Source: VGTK01 sp046327915
GTDB taxonomy: Bacteria; Desulfobacterota; Binatia; UBA12015
DNA length: 64,000 nt
Direction of reading: 5' to 3'
NCBI GenBank assembly: GCA_046327915.1
Contig: JAXLXO010000009.1
Span: 62,001 to 126,000, forward strand
Below, in pieces: positions 48,999-57,720 of the stretch. Made by a program: the position numbers and the translations under genes. The notes below the pieces were generated by a model. That model did not search any database, was not told the origin of the DNA, and worked only from the letters and a program-made list of their open reading frames with translations. Numbering within the stretch: the stretch's first letter is position 1; each line of letters opens with the position of its first letter.

Positions 48999-51047
48999 AT
49001 GTATCTGAGCTTCTACGGGCTGAGCGAGAAGCCCTTCGGACAAACGCCGGATCCGAAGTTCCTCTACTGGAACGACGCCTACCGCGAGACCATTGCGAGC
49101 CTGCGCTACGGCATCCAGGAGCGCAAAGGCTTCATCACGATGATCGGCGAGGCGGGGACGGGCAAGACCACCCTGCTCCGCAAGCTGCTCGACGACCTCG
49201 GCCCCGACGTCGTCTCGGTCTTCCTCTTCAACCCCAACGCGACCTTCGAAGAGATCCTCGAGTACACGCTGGGTGAGCTCGGCATCCCGGCGCCGGCGGG
49301 CCGCAAGCTCGCGATGCTGCAGCGGCTGAACGAGTTCCTGCTCGCGGCCTTCCAGGAGGGCAAGAACACCATCCTGCTGATCGACGAGGCGCAGGACCTC
49401 GAGACCGAGGTGCTCGAGTCGCTGCGCCTCCTGTCGAACCTGGAGACGTCGAAGGAGAAGATCCTCCAGATCGTCCTGTCGGGTCAGCCCGAGCTGGCGA
49501 CCCGGCTCGCGCAGCCGAATCTCCGCCAGCTGAAGCAGCGCATCGCGGTGCGCTGCCGCCTCGAGCCGCTCGCCCGCAAGGAGCTGCCCGACTACATCGC
49601 GGCCCGCCTCGCGGTCGCCGGCGGACGCCCCGACCTGTTCGCGCCCGCGACCCTCGACCCGATCTGGGAGTTCGCGCGCGGCATCCCGCGCCTCGTGAAC
49701 GCGGTCTGCGACAACGCTCTTCTGGTCGGATACGCGCTCGGACGGCAGACGATCGACGCCGAGGTGATCGGCGAGGTCGTCGCCGATCTGACCAAGATCG
49801 ACGCTCCGCTCGAGCTGCCGCCGGTGCCCGCCGCGGCACCGATCCCGGCCGCGGCCGCTGCACAGGCGCCGCGTCCGGTGGAGGTCCCTCCGGCGGCGCC
49901 CGTGGAGACGCCGCGTCGTCCGGAGCCGGCTGCGACCGCGCAGGTTCCGCCCGCCGCGCCCCTCGCGAAGGCGCCCACCGCGGGCGCTGCGGCACCGGAT
50001 CTCCCCGGAGCGGCGTCCGGCTCGGTCCACGCGCCGGGCCGCGGCACCCGCCGCCCCGCCGCCGGCTTCGTCGTCGCCGCCGGAATCCTGCTCGTCCTGG
50101 CGGCGGTCGGGGCCTTCGCGGCATCACGGTGGGACGAGATCCGGCCGCGCGTTCGCGCGCTGCTCACCGAGCCGGGCGACGAGGTGGCCGACCGCGTCGC
50201 GACGGCTCCGCCCGCTCGTCCGGCAATTCCGCAGCCGCACGACATCCCGCCGCCGGCGCCCGCCGCGGCGCAGCCGGCCGCCCCGGCACCCGTTGCGCAG
50301 GAGCCTGACCCGGCAGCGGCGGCCGGAGCCGCCGCGGTCTCCCCGGCCGTCGCACCGGCTGCGGCCCCGCAAGCTGCGGCGCCGGTCACCGGAGTGCAGC
50401 CGGTCACGGCGACGCAGGAGCACTCGCCGGCGTCGGCCGCAGCGACGGCCGCTGCGGCCGCGGTCCAGGCCGCGGGGGAGCCCCACGCCGCCGTCCCCGC
50501 GCCGCCGGTCGAGCCGCCCGCCGAGGTCGCGCGTCCCGCCGCCGCCGGGCCCGTCCAGATCGCGGCGCTGCCCCCTGCCGCGCGATCCGGGTCTCAAGAT
50601 CTTCAACCTGCGCGACGCGCGCTCCGGGGCGGAAAGCGCGTCCTGGTCCAGCGCGGCGACACGCTGATGAACCTCACCGCCCGTGAGTACGGCACCGCCA
50701 CCTACACCCTGCTGGACGTCGTGCGCTCGGCGAATCCCGGGATCCAGGACGTCGACCGGATCATCGCCGGATCGGAGATCGTCATGCCCGATCCCGGGCC
50801 GGTTTCCCGCGTGACCGGCAACGGCGACGAGCTGACGGTGCTCGTCGGCACGACCCCGGCGCTCGCGCAGGCGCAGGAGCTGCAGCGCATGGTCGGGGCG
50901 CGCTACCGCATGGCGGCCGATCTCGAGCCGATTCCGCTGGGCGAGGGACGCAATCTCTACCGCGTGTCGCTGCGCAACATCCCGGATTCGTCGCAGGCCC
51001 GGCAGATCGCCGAGTCTCTGGGCACGATCCTCAAGGACCCGAGCTGA
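48999..51047 (+). CDS. ExeA/XrtA-associated AAA ATPase with LysM- and SPOR-like C terminus
   Basis: 682 residues. AAA domain with MYLSFYGLSEKPFGQTPDP start, Walker A GEAGTGKT (50-57) and Walker B ILLIDEAQ (about 124-131), as in GspA/ExeA and XrtA-associated ATPases. A Pro/Ala linker, one membrane helix (about 350-372), a 140-residue Ala/Pro tract, a LysM-like stretch (VQRGDTLMNLTAREYG) and a SPOR-like end (GRNLYRVSLRNIPDSSQARQIAESL) follow. It probably couples ATP hydrolysis to assembly of the exporter in peptidoglycan. First gene of the operon; no strong ribosome-binding site (GAGAGACGA before ATG). Confidence 0.88.
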   Translation: MYLSFYGLSEKPFGQTPDPKFLYWNDAYRETIASLRYGIQERKGFITMIGEAGTGKTTLLRKLLDDLGPDVVSVFLFNPNATFEEILEYTLGELGIPAPAGRKLAMLQRLNEFLLAAFQEGKNTILLIDEAQDLETEVLESLRLLSNLETSKEKILQIVLSGQPELATRLAQPNLRQLKQRIAVRCRLEPLARKELPDYIAARLAVAGGRPDLFAPATLDPIWEFARGIPRLVNAVCDNALLVGYALGRQTIDAEVIGEVVADLTKIDAPLELPPVPAAAPIPAAAAAQAPRPVEVPPAAPVETPRRPEPAATAQVPPAAPLAKAPTAGAAAPDLPGAASGSVHAPGRGTRRPAAGFVVAAGILLVLAAVGAFAASRWDEIRPRVRALLTEPGDEVADRVATAPPARPAIPQPHDIPPPAPAAAQPAAPAPVAQEPDPAAAAGAAAVSPAVAPAAAPQAAAPVTGVQPVTATQEHSPASAAATAAAAAVQAAGEPHAAVPAPPVEPPAEVARPAAAGPVQIAALPPAARSGSQDLQPARRALRGGKRVLVQRGDTLMNLTAREYGTATYTLLDVVRSANPGIQDVDRIIAGSEIVMPDPGPVSRVTGNGDELTVLVGTTPALAQAQELQRMVGARYRMAADLEPIPLGEGRNLYRVSLRNIPDSSQARQIAESLGTILKDPS

Positions 51048-51197
51048 TGTCGCAGCAACGGCACAGCTCTGGTGGCGCTGCACGATTCTGGACGGAGTCT
51101 GCAGCTCTGCACTTCGACGTCCCGCCGGGGTGGTTGAGGAAGTGTAGGAAATTGAAAGCTTTTGGCTGCCCGTCGGAGACGGTCGCCGACACACCCG

Positions 51198-51213
51198 TGG
51201 CGTTGCTTTTGCT
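51198..51213 (+). promoter_or_regulatory. Possible internal sigma-54-like element
   Basis: TGGCGTTGCTTTTGCT has GG-N10-GC spacing and a perfect TTGCT, but only TGGC of the -24 box. It lies just upstream of the NusG-like gene, with an implied start near 51224, five bases before the ATG. The rest of the 181-base gap (51048-51228) holds no gene. Confidence 0.3.
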
Positions 51214-51228
51214 GCTGGCACGCCCGCG

Positions 51229-51735
51229 ATGGGGGCGGACCGAAATTCAGCCTGGTACGTGGTGCGGACGAAGCCACGCGCCGAGGCATTCGCTGCGGCG
51301 AATCTGCGCACGAGAGCGGTCGAGGTGTTCTTTCCTCGTCTCGCCCGGCGCTTCGCGCGCGACGCGGCCCGCGCCATCGAGCCCCTCTTTCCCGGCTACC
51401 TGTTCGCCCACCTCTCTCTCGACACCCAGTTTCACGTCGCCTCGTGGACTCCGGGCGTCGCGCACCTGCTGTCCGGTGCCGACGGCGCACCGGCCCGGCT
51501 CGACGATGCGGTCGTCGCATCCCTGCGCGACCGCGCCGACGGCGGTGACGTCCTCGCCCCCGGACCGGCGTTTCGCACCGGCGACGCCGTCGAGGTCCGC
51601 AGCGGCCCGTTCGCGGGCCTGCTCGCGGTCATCGACCGGCCGTGCACGGCTGCGGGACGCGTCCAGATCCTGCTCGACATCCTTCGGCGGCAGACGCGGG
51701 TGGACCTGCCCGTCTCGGCCGTCGCGCCTGCCTAG
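51229..51735 (+). CDS. NusG/RfaH-like transcription elongation factor (UpxY/LoaP type)
   Basis: 168 residues. N-terminal NGN domain: AWYVVRTKPRAEAFAAANL with PLFPGYLFAHL; C-terminal KOW segment: FRTGDAVEVRSGPFAGLLAVID (about 115-137). The sequence is that of a specialised NusG paralogue, not housekeeping NusG (no secE, rplK or rplA nearby). Such paralogues within polysaccharide loci (RfaH, UpxY, LoaP) promote read-through of long operons, which suits its place near the front of a more than 12 kb unit. The ATG has no clear ribosome-binding site; a start downstream is not excluded. Confidence 0.87.
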   Translation: MGADRNSAWYVVRTKPRAEAFAAANLRTRAVEVFFPRLARRFARDAARAIEPLFPGYLFAHLSLDTQFHVASWTPGVAHLLSGADGAPARLDDAVVASLRDRADGGDVLAPGPAFRTGDAVEVRSGPFAGLLAVIDRPCTAAGRVQILLDILRRQTRVDLPVSAVAPA

Positions 51736-51811
51736 GGCGACCACGCACGAGCACCCGCTCGTGACTCATGAAAAGGGGCACCGCCCCGAACGGAAACGAC
51801 ACCTTTGAGAG

Positions 51812-52645
51812 ATGGGCGGAGCTATGTGCACTGAAAGACGCGATCCGGCCGCTGCCGAACCGGCACGACGCGGGCGCCCCGGCGTCCTGCTCGGCGCCGT
51901 TGCGCTGGCGGCCGTCATGGCGCTCACGACGGCGTGCAGCTCGCATCGGAGCAGCAGCGACTCCGGAGCGATGATGATGACCGCGCAGTCGGCCGCGGGC
52001 GGCAAGCCCGGAACCGTGGGCGGCGGCAGTGCCCTTCAGGATCCGGACAAGCTGGTCGACGAGAATACGTACCGGCTCGCGCCGGGCGACCTCATCGATG
52101 TCAAGTTCCCCTACCATCCCGAAGAGAACGAGCGCGTCCCGGTTCGCCCCGACGGCCGGATCGGCCTGCAGGTGATCGGCGACGTGATGGCGGCGGGCCT
52201 CACCGTCAAGGAGCTCGAGAACACGGTCACGGAGAAGTCGTCGAAGACGCTGCGCGACCCCGTCGTCAGCATCGTCATCGCCCAGCTCGCGGAGCACAAG
52301 GTCTATGTGGGAGGCCAGGTCGCCAAGCCCGGATTCGTGGTCTACCGCGAGGGAATGACGCCGCTTCAGGCAATCGTCGAGCGCGGCGGATTCGTCGACG
52401 ACGCCAACACCGACCAGGTCCTGTACATCAGCCGTATCGGCACCGCGGTGCAATCTCAGAGGCTTGACTTGGAAGCTGTCATGGACGGAGATTCCACCGA
52501 ACAAATCGTCATGTCCCCGGACGACATCATCATCGTGCCGCGGACGTTCATTGGTGAAGCCGACGTTTGGGTCGACCAGTGGATCCGGGGCTTGCTGCCC
52601 ACCGTGCCCCGGCCCGGCCTCGACCTCAACACTCTGGCTTTCTAG
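51812..52645 (+). CDS. Polysaccharide export lipoprotein (Wza/EpsA-like, SLBB domain)
   Basis: 277 residues from ATG 51812; ATG 51824 is an alternative. Signal peptide with lipobox LTTAC (Cys42). Poly_export domain (YRLAPGDLIDVKFPYHPEENERVPVRPDG, about 85-157) and an SLBB domain (KVYVGGQVAKPGFVVYREGMTPLQAI). C terminus: DVWVDQWIRGLLPTVPRPGL, typical of XrtA-linked versions. It should form the outer-membrane and periplasmic conduit for the polymer. Only 11 bases separate it from the kinase-like gene. Confidence 0.92.
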   Translation: MGGAMCTERRDPAAAEPARRGRPGVLLGAVALAAVMALTTACSSHRSSSDSGAMMMTAQSAAGGKPGTVGGGSALQDPDKLVDENTYRLAPGDLIDVKFPYHPEENERVPVRPDGRIGLQVIGDVMAAGLTVKELENTVTEKSSKTLRDPVVSIVIAQLAEHKVYVGGQVAKPGFVVYREGMTPLQAIVERGGFVDDANTDQVLYISRIGTAVQSQRLDLEAVMDGDSTEQIVMSPDDIIIVPRTFIGEADVWVDQWIRGLLPTVPRPGLDLNTLAF

Positions 52646-52656
52646 GAGACCCTCGG

Positions 52657-53664
52657 GTGGGCAAGACATACGAGGCACTGAAGCGAGCGGAGGCGGAACG
52701 CGCTGCGAAGGCAGCGAAGACCGCCGAGTCGCCCGTGGTCGAGACGGTCGAGACGACCGCCACGCCGACGGAGACCTCGCCGAGCCAGGCCCAGACGGGA
52801 CTCCCGACGCCGGTCGAGCGCAGCTGGTTCCGCTTCGGCGGCTGGAGCCGCGGCCGCAACGGCGGCAACGGCAATGGCCACGGAAACGGCCATGGCAACG
52901 GGAATGGCAACGGCAACGGCCACCGTCATCGCAACGGCAATGGCAACGGGAACGGGAACGGCAATCACAAGTTCTCGTTCGACGTGCCGCCGACCACCGT
53001 CGAGGAATTCCAGCAGCTGAGGAAGAACATCCTCGCCTCGCGCGCGGCGCGCTCGCTGCAGCTGATGCTGCTGGTGTCCTCGCGTCACGGCGAGGGCAAC
53101 ACCACCACGACGCTGCTGCTCGGCTCGACAATGGCGCAGGCCGGACGCTGCCTGCTGATCGACGCGAACTTCCGCACGCCCGGCATCTCGCGCGTGTTCG
53201 GCGGCGCCGACGCCCCCGGCTTCTGCGAAGCGCTCGCCGACCCGACCACGCCGGGCCCGATCTACTATCACCCGACCGAGATCCCGAACCTGTACTTCAT
53301 GCCGACCGGGCGCGGGCCCGCGCGCGTGCCGTACATGTTCGAGGGACGCGCCTTCGACGAGATGCTGGCGTTCCTGCGCAAGGACTTCGACTCCATCCTG
53401 ATCGACGGCGCGCCGATGGAGATGTACGCCGACAGCTCGTTCCTCGCCCCGCGCACCGACGGCGTCATCCTCGTCGTCCGCGCGGAGAGCACGCCGCTCG
53501 GCGCGCCCGCCATCTCGCTGCGTGAGCTCGAGCGCGTGGGCGCGCACGTGCTCGGCGCCGTTCTCAACCGCACCCAGACGTTCATCCCCGAATTCCTGAC
53601 CCGCCTCACGAACCCGCAGGACGTCGTCGAGATCGCCGTGATTCCGCAAGAGGGCAATCGATGA
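52657..53664 (+). CDS. BY-kinase/CpsD-like protein of XrtA type with altered Walker A
   Basis: 335 residues from GTG 52657, fixed by AGGAG 8 bases upstream and the family N terminus (V)GKTYEALKRAEAER. Residues 67-104 are a Gly-Asn-Gly-His tract. The P-loop region reads RHGEGNTTTT: the Lys of GEGKT is Asn148. Walker A' is LLIDANFRTP and Walker B SILIDGAPM. No C-terminal tyrosine cluster is present. Relatives phosphorylate themselves and regulate chain length with the Wzz partner encoded next. Without the P-loop Lys and the Tyr tail, catalysis is doubtful; a structural or regulatory role is inferred. Confidence 0.87.
   Translation: MGKTYEALKRAEAERAAKAAKTAESPVVETVETTATPTETSPSQAQTGLPTPVERSWFRFGGWSRGRNGGNGNGHGNGHGNGNGNGNGHRHRNGNGNGNGNGNHKFSFDVPPTTVEEFQQLRKNILASRAARSLQLMLLVSSRHGEGNTTTTLLLGSTMAQAGRCLLIDANFRTPGISRVFGGADAPGFCEALADPTTPGPIYYHPTEIPNLYFMPTGRGPARVPYMFEGRAFDEMLAFLRKDFDSILIDGAPMEMYADSSFLAPRTDGVILVVRAESTPLGAPAISLRELERVGAHVLGAVLNRTQTFIPEFLTRLTNPQDVVEIAVIPQEGNR
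52855..52968. repeat. Imperfect hexamer repeat encoding Gly/Asn/His tract
   Basis: About 19 imperfect copies of a GGCAAC/GGCAAT/GGCCAC unit, in frame within the kinase-like gene. Slippage would change the length of the linker between the N-terminal motif and the ATPase domain. Confidence 0.8.
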
Positions 53665-55088
53665 ACGAGTCCGTACGCGAGTTCCTGCACATCCTCTTCA
53701 AGCGGAAGCGGTTCTTCGTGATCGCGTTCGCGATGATCTCGTTGCCCATCATCGCCTTCGCGCTGCTGCGCACGCCCGACTACCTCGCGCGCGCGAAGCT
53801 GCTCGTCATCGGAAACCGCAGCTACCTGCACCTCTCGCCGCAGGACTCGAAGCGGACCACGCAGCTTCCCGAGGCCCAGGTCCTGAACGCCGAGGTCGAG
53901 AACCTCAAGAACCGCTCGTTCCTCCTCGCGGCGGCCGAGCGCCTGCAGATCGACATCGTCGACCCGGTTCCCGACGACCGCGAGCAGCGCAACCGCGCTA
54001 CCGCGCGTGCGATGTACAACGGCCTGCGCATCACGCCGTTCCCACAGTCGCCGATGATCGAGGTCGCGTTCAAGCACACCGACAAGAACAAGGCGGCCGC
54101 GGTGGTGAACACCCTGGTCGATACCTACCTGGAGTATCATCCGAGCCTCTACGAGTCGCCGGACGTCGCGCAGTTCTTCGAGAAGCGCAGCGACCGTCTC
54201 GAGCAGGACCTGAGAAAGAAGGAGCGCCGGCTCGACCGCTACCAGCGGCACACCGGCATCGTCGCCCTGCAGCAGCAGAAGGACGAGACCGTCCGCCAGA
54301 TGATGGCCAGCGACCTCGTGCTGAAGGAGACCGAGGCGCAGGTCCAGCAGACCGATCAGCTGATCGCGAAGCTCGAAGAGGCGATGAAGGACGAGCCCGA
54401 GAAGGTCGCGAGCGACGTCGACATGATCGACAACCCGGTCGCGCGCGCGCTCGAGGAGCGCATCGGCATCCTCACCGTCGAGCTGTCCGACCTGCAGCAG
54501 AAGTACACCGACGAGGACCGTCGCGTTCAGGACAAGAAGGCGCAGATCACCGAGCTGCGCGCCAAGGTCAAGGAGCAGCCGCCGCGCATCGTCGGCACGG
54601 AGCGTTACCAGCTCAACCAGGTGCGCCAGAACCTCGTCGAGGAGCTGCTGCGCGCGCGCGCCAACCGCGGCGCCCTCGAGGCGAAGCGCGGGTCCGTCAC
54701 CGGCCACCTCGCCGACTTCAACCAGCGCCTCTCCGACATGACGCAGAAGGGCTACAAGCTGCAGCAGCTCGACGACGACGTCCAGCAGGCGCGCGCCGCC
54801 CTGCAGGCGTCGGTGCAGCGCAGCCAGGAAGCCCGCCTCTCGCTCGACATGAGCGAGGACAAGCTCGACACGATCCGTATCGTCGACCGCGCGGATCCGC
54901 CGCAGAAGCCCGACAACGACCAGACGGTCCTGACGATCATCATCGCGCTGATCGCGGGCGCCGGCATCGGCATCGCGGGCGCCTTCGGCCTCGAGTTCCT
55001 CTACCAGACCTACCACTTCAGCTCAGACATCGAGCGCGAGCTGGAGCTTCCCGTCCTCGGTCTGATCACCGACTATCGCATCGGCTGA
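53661..55088 (+). CDS. Chain-length determinant protein (Wzz/GumC-like, XrtA type)
   Basis: 475 residues; the ATG overlaps the kinase-like stop by 4 bases. Membrane helix 1 at about 17-36 (FFVIAFAMISLPIIAFALL), a long periplasmic coiled coil (about 165-400), helix 2 near 425-450 (TVLTIIIALIAGAGIGIAGAFG). The pre-helix segment DRADPPQKPDNDQ is the conserved Pro-rich motif. It sets polymer length in the inner membrane with the kinase-like partner. Confidence 0.93.
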   Translation: MNESVREFLHILFKRKRFFVIAFAMISLPIIAFALLRTPDYLARAKLLVIGNRSYLHLSPQDSKRTTQLPEAQVLNAEVENLKNRSFLLAAAERLQIDIVDPVPDDREQRNRATARAMYNGLRITPFPQSPMIEVAFKHTDKNKAAAVVNTLVDTYLEYHPSLYESPDVAQFFEKRSDRLEQDLRKKERRLDRYQRHTGIVALQQQKDETVRQMMASDLVLKETEAQVQQTDQLIAKLEEAMKDEPEKVASDVDMIDNPVARALEERIGILTVELSDLQQKYTDEDRRVQDKKAQITELRAKVKEQPPRIVGTERYQLNQVRQNLVEELLRARANRGALEAKRGSVTGHLADFNQRLSDMTQKGYKLQQLDDDVQQARAALQASVQRSQEARLSLDMSEDKLDTIRIVDRADPPQKPDNDQTVLTIIIALIAGAGIGIAGAFGLEFLYQTYHFSSDIERELELPVLGLITDYRIG

Positions 55089-55123
55089 CCGCACCCGCGG
55101 TCCGCCTCGGAGTCGACGACATC

Positions 55124-56146
55124 ATGGCCATCCGTCGCTATCTCACCAACTTCGCGAAGCTGGCGATCCACCACGGCGGCATCTCGAGCCTGGCGCGAGC
55201 CGTTCTCGCCGGCCGCGCGGTGATCCTCCGCTACCACTCGGTGAGCACCGCAGCCGACGGCACGCACCTGTGCCTCGACCCCGGACTCGCTGTCGCACCG
55301 GACCACTTCGATCAGCAGTGCGCCTACCTGAAGCAGCACTACAACGTGCTGTCGCTCGACGAGATGGTCGAGCGCCTGGCGACCGGAACGGCACTGCCGC
55401 CGAAGTCGGTCGCGCTGACCTTCGACGACGGCTACCTCGACAACTACACGCAGGCGTTTCCGATCCTGCAGCGTCACGGACTGAACGCGACGTTCTACGT
55501 GACGACCAACTGCATCGACAATCGCGAGATCCTGTGGACCGGCCTGCTTCGGTTCTGCGTGTTCACCACGACGGTGCCTGTGCTCGAGACGCGCGAGCCG
55601 ATGGCGTTCCGCCTGCCGCTGCGCACGCCGATGGAGCGCCGCGAGGCGTTCACGAAGCTCATCGTCACGATGAAGAACATCCCGACCGAGCGCCGCCTGG
55701 CCCTCCTCGAGGCCGTGCGCCAGGGCGCCGGCATCGACGACGTGTCGCCGCTCAAGTCGATCATGATGTCGTGGGACCAGGTCCGCGAGATGCACCGGGC
55801 GGGCATGATCTTCGGCGCCCACACGCTCACGCACCCGAACCTGCCCAACGCGACGCCCGAGGAGGCCGAGCGCGAGATCGTCGGCTCGCGCGACGCGCTG
55901 GCCGAGCAGATCGGCGCGCGTGTGCTGCACTTCTCGTATCCGAACGGACGCGGCAGCGCGCACCTCACCGAGTCCGTCAAGAACATCGTCCGGCGCGCGG
56001 ACTTCGTGTCGGCGACCACGTCGGTGACCGGAAGCGTCATGGCGGGTGACGACGCCTTCGCGCTCAAGCGCATCGGCATCTACAACCGGCACGGCGCGAT
56101 GCCCGAGTTCACACTCGACATCGAGCGGGGGAAGATCGGCGCGTGA
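55124..56146 (+). CDS. Polysaccharide deacetylase family protein
   Basis: 340 residues. NodB-type metal site: LTFDDGYLDNY (Asp-Asp pair) and GAHTLTHPNL (His-x3-His). An extra 80-residue insert (about 140-220) separates the two motifs. No signal peptide is seen, so it may act on a cytoplasmic or lipid-linked intermediate. It presumably removes N-acetyl groups from the sugar repeat. It overlaps the following membrane-protein gene by 4 bases. Confidence 0.92.
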   Translation: MAIRRYLTNFAKLAIHHGGISSLARAVLAGRAVILRYHSVSTAADGTHLCLDPGLAVAPDHFDQQCAYLKQHYNVLSLDEMVERLATGTALPPKSVALTFDDGYLDNYTQAFPILQRHGLNATFYVTTNCIDNREILWTGLLRFCVFTTTVPVLETREPMAFRLPLRTPMERREAFTKLIVTMKNIPTERRLALLEAVRQGAGIDDVSPLKSIMMSWDQVREMHRAGMIFGAHTLTHPNLPNATPEEAEREIVGSRDALAEQIGARVLHFSYPNGRGSAHLTESVKNIVRRADFVSATTSVTGSVMAGDDAFALKRIGIYNRHGAMPEFTLDIERGKIGA

Positions 56147-57720
56147 CCGCCTCGTCGATCCCATTCGGCGGAGCGACGCGGCGGACGACCCGGGGAGTCG
56201 AGAAGTTCCCCGGCTGGGCGATCCTGCTCACCGTCGTCGCCGGCCTCGGCCTCGGCGTCGCGGCGATGTTCAGCGACGCGAGCGTCGGCATCGGCACGGC
56301 CCTGGTCGGCATCGTGTTCGCCGCGCTGCTCGTCCTCTACCGGCCGCACATCGGCGTGATCGTCATCATGTCGACGATGCTGATGTCGTACCCGGCCGCG
56401 CTGCGCGGCATCGGGCCGTTCACGATCAACAACCTGCTCGGCATCTCGCTGGTCCTGCTGCTCGCGTTCCAGCTCTATCGCGGCCACGACTACTGGTTCC
56501 TGAAGGAGCCCGAGATCCGGCTGCTGATCGCGATCGCGCTCGTGCTGATCACGATGCAGCAGCTCAACAAGCTGATCTGGCCGGACATCAAGTACCTGCT
56601 GCCGAAGGTCCAGAAGAGCGGCATCCAGGCGTACTACGGTGAGGTCAACGTCAGCGGACGCTGGATCTTCGAGCTGCTGTCGCGCATCGCGTTCACGATC
56701 TTCTTCGTGAACTGGATCCGCACCCCGCGGCAGCTGAAGTGGGTGCTCTACGTGATGGCGTTCTGCATCCTCGCCGTGATCCCGACGCTCGGTCCGGACA
56801 TGGTGAAGGGCACCGCCGAGTACCGCATCACCTCGAAGCTGGTCGGCTGGGCCGAGAACATCAACCGCTTCGCGTTCATGATGAACGTCGGCATCGCGCT
56901 CTTCCTCTACCTCGCGATCACCACGAAGCAGCTGCTCGGAAAGATGCTCTGGCTGCTGTGCGCGGTCGGCTCGCTGCCGCTCGTGTTGCTCACGGCGTCG
57001 CGCAGCGGCTTCCTCGGACTCTGCCTCGTCGGACTGCTGCTCTTCATCGGCGACGAGCTGCCACGAAGAGCGAAGGCGAGCGCCGCCGCCGGCGGCTTCG
57101 TGTTCGCGATCCTGATCTTCTTCTTCGTGCTCAGCGACGCGCACCGCGAGCGACTGATGAACCTGAATCCGTTCAACACGGAGCAGGCGGTCGCGGAGCG
57201 CGTCGAGGGCTCGCGCTCGACCGAGACGCGCGTCGTGACGCTCGGCGAGGCGTTCCAGATCATCGCCGCGCACCCGCTGACGGGGGTCGGACTCGGCAAC
57301 TTCCGCTGGGTCAATGCGTACCTCAACGGGTCGTACAAGCCGCCGCACAACTCGTACGTGTGGTCCGCGGCCGAGGGCGGCATCTTCACCACCCTGCTCT
57401 ACCTGGTGCTGTTCGGGTACCTCTTCCGCCGCATCCAGAAGCTGCGGCCGAAGTACAAGAACCATCCGGTGCTGCCGCACTTCCCGAACTGGCTGAACAC
57501 CTATCTCATCCTGTTCTTCTTCTTCTCGATCTTCGCCGACGTCTGGCTCGAGGTTCACATCTACTTCATCATCGCCTTCTCCATCGTCCTGAGCCGCTGG
57601 GCGCTCGACGAGGAGCTGCGCGGACGCGGCCTGCCCGGTGCGATCGCCGGCACGCCGGGCGCACGCCGCGCAGCCGTCCGGCAGATGTACCGCCCGCGTC
57701 CCGAGCCGGAGCCCGCGTGA
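56143..57720 (+). CDS. O-antigen ligase/polymerase-like membrane protein (Wzy_C family)
   Basis: 525 residues from GTG 56143. About ten to twelve membrane helices. The large periplasmic loop carries the family signature GVGLGNFRWVN followed by PPHNSYVWSAAEGG. It should polymerise or ligate the exopolysaccharide repeat units on the periplasmic face. No separate flippase (Wzx) gene is present in the window. Confidence 0.9.
   Translation: MTASSIPFGGATRRTTRGVEKFPGWAILLTVVAGLGLGVAAMFSDASVGIGTALVGIVFAALLVLYRPHIGVIVIMSTMLMSYPAALRGIGPFTINNLLGISLVLLLAFQLYRGHDYWFLKEPEIRLLIAIALVLITMQQLNKLIWPDIKYLLPKVQKSGIQAYYGEVNVSGRWIFELLSRIAFTIFFVNWIRTPRQLKWVLYVMAFCILAVIPTLGPDMVKGTAEYRITSKLVGWAENINRFAFMMNVGIALFLYLAITTKQLLGKMLWLLCAVGSLPLVLLTASRSGFLGLCLVGLLLFIGDELPRRAKASAAAGGFVFAILIFFFVLSDAHRERLMNLNPFNTEQAVAERVEGSRSTETRVVTLGEAFQIIAAHPLTGVGLGNFRWVNAYLNGSYKPPHNSYVWSAAEGGIFTTLLYLVLFGYLFRRIQKLRPKYKNHPVLPHFPNWLNTYLILFFFFSIFADVWLEVHIYFIIAFSIVLSRWALDEELRGRGLPGAIAGTPGARRAAVRQMYRPRPEPEPA

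Noticed and set aside
52855..52968. CRISPR-like or satellite array
   Set aside because: The repeat is a hexamer tract in frame inside a protein gene, without spacers.
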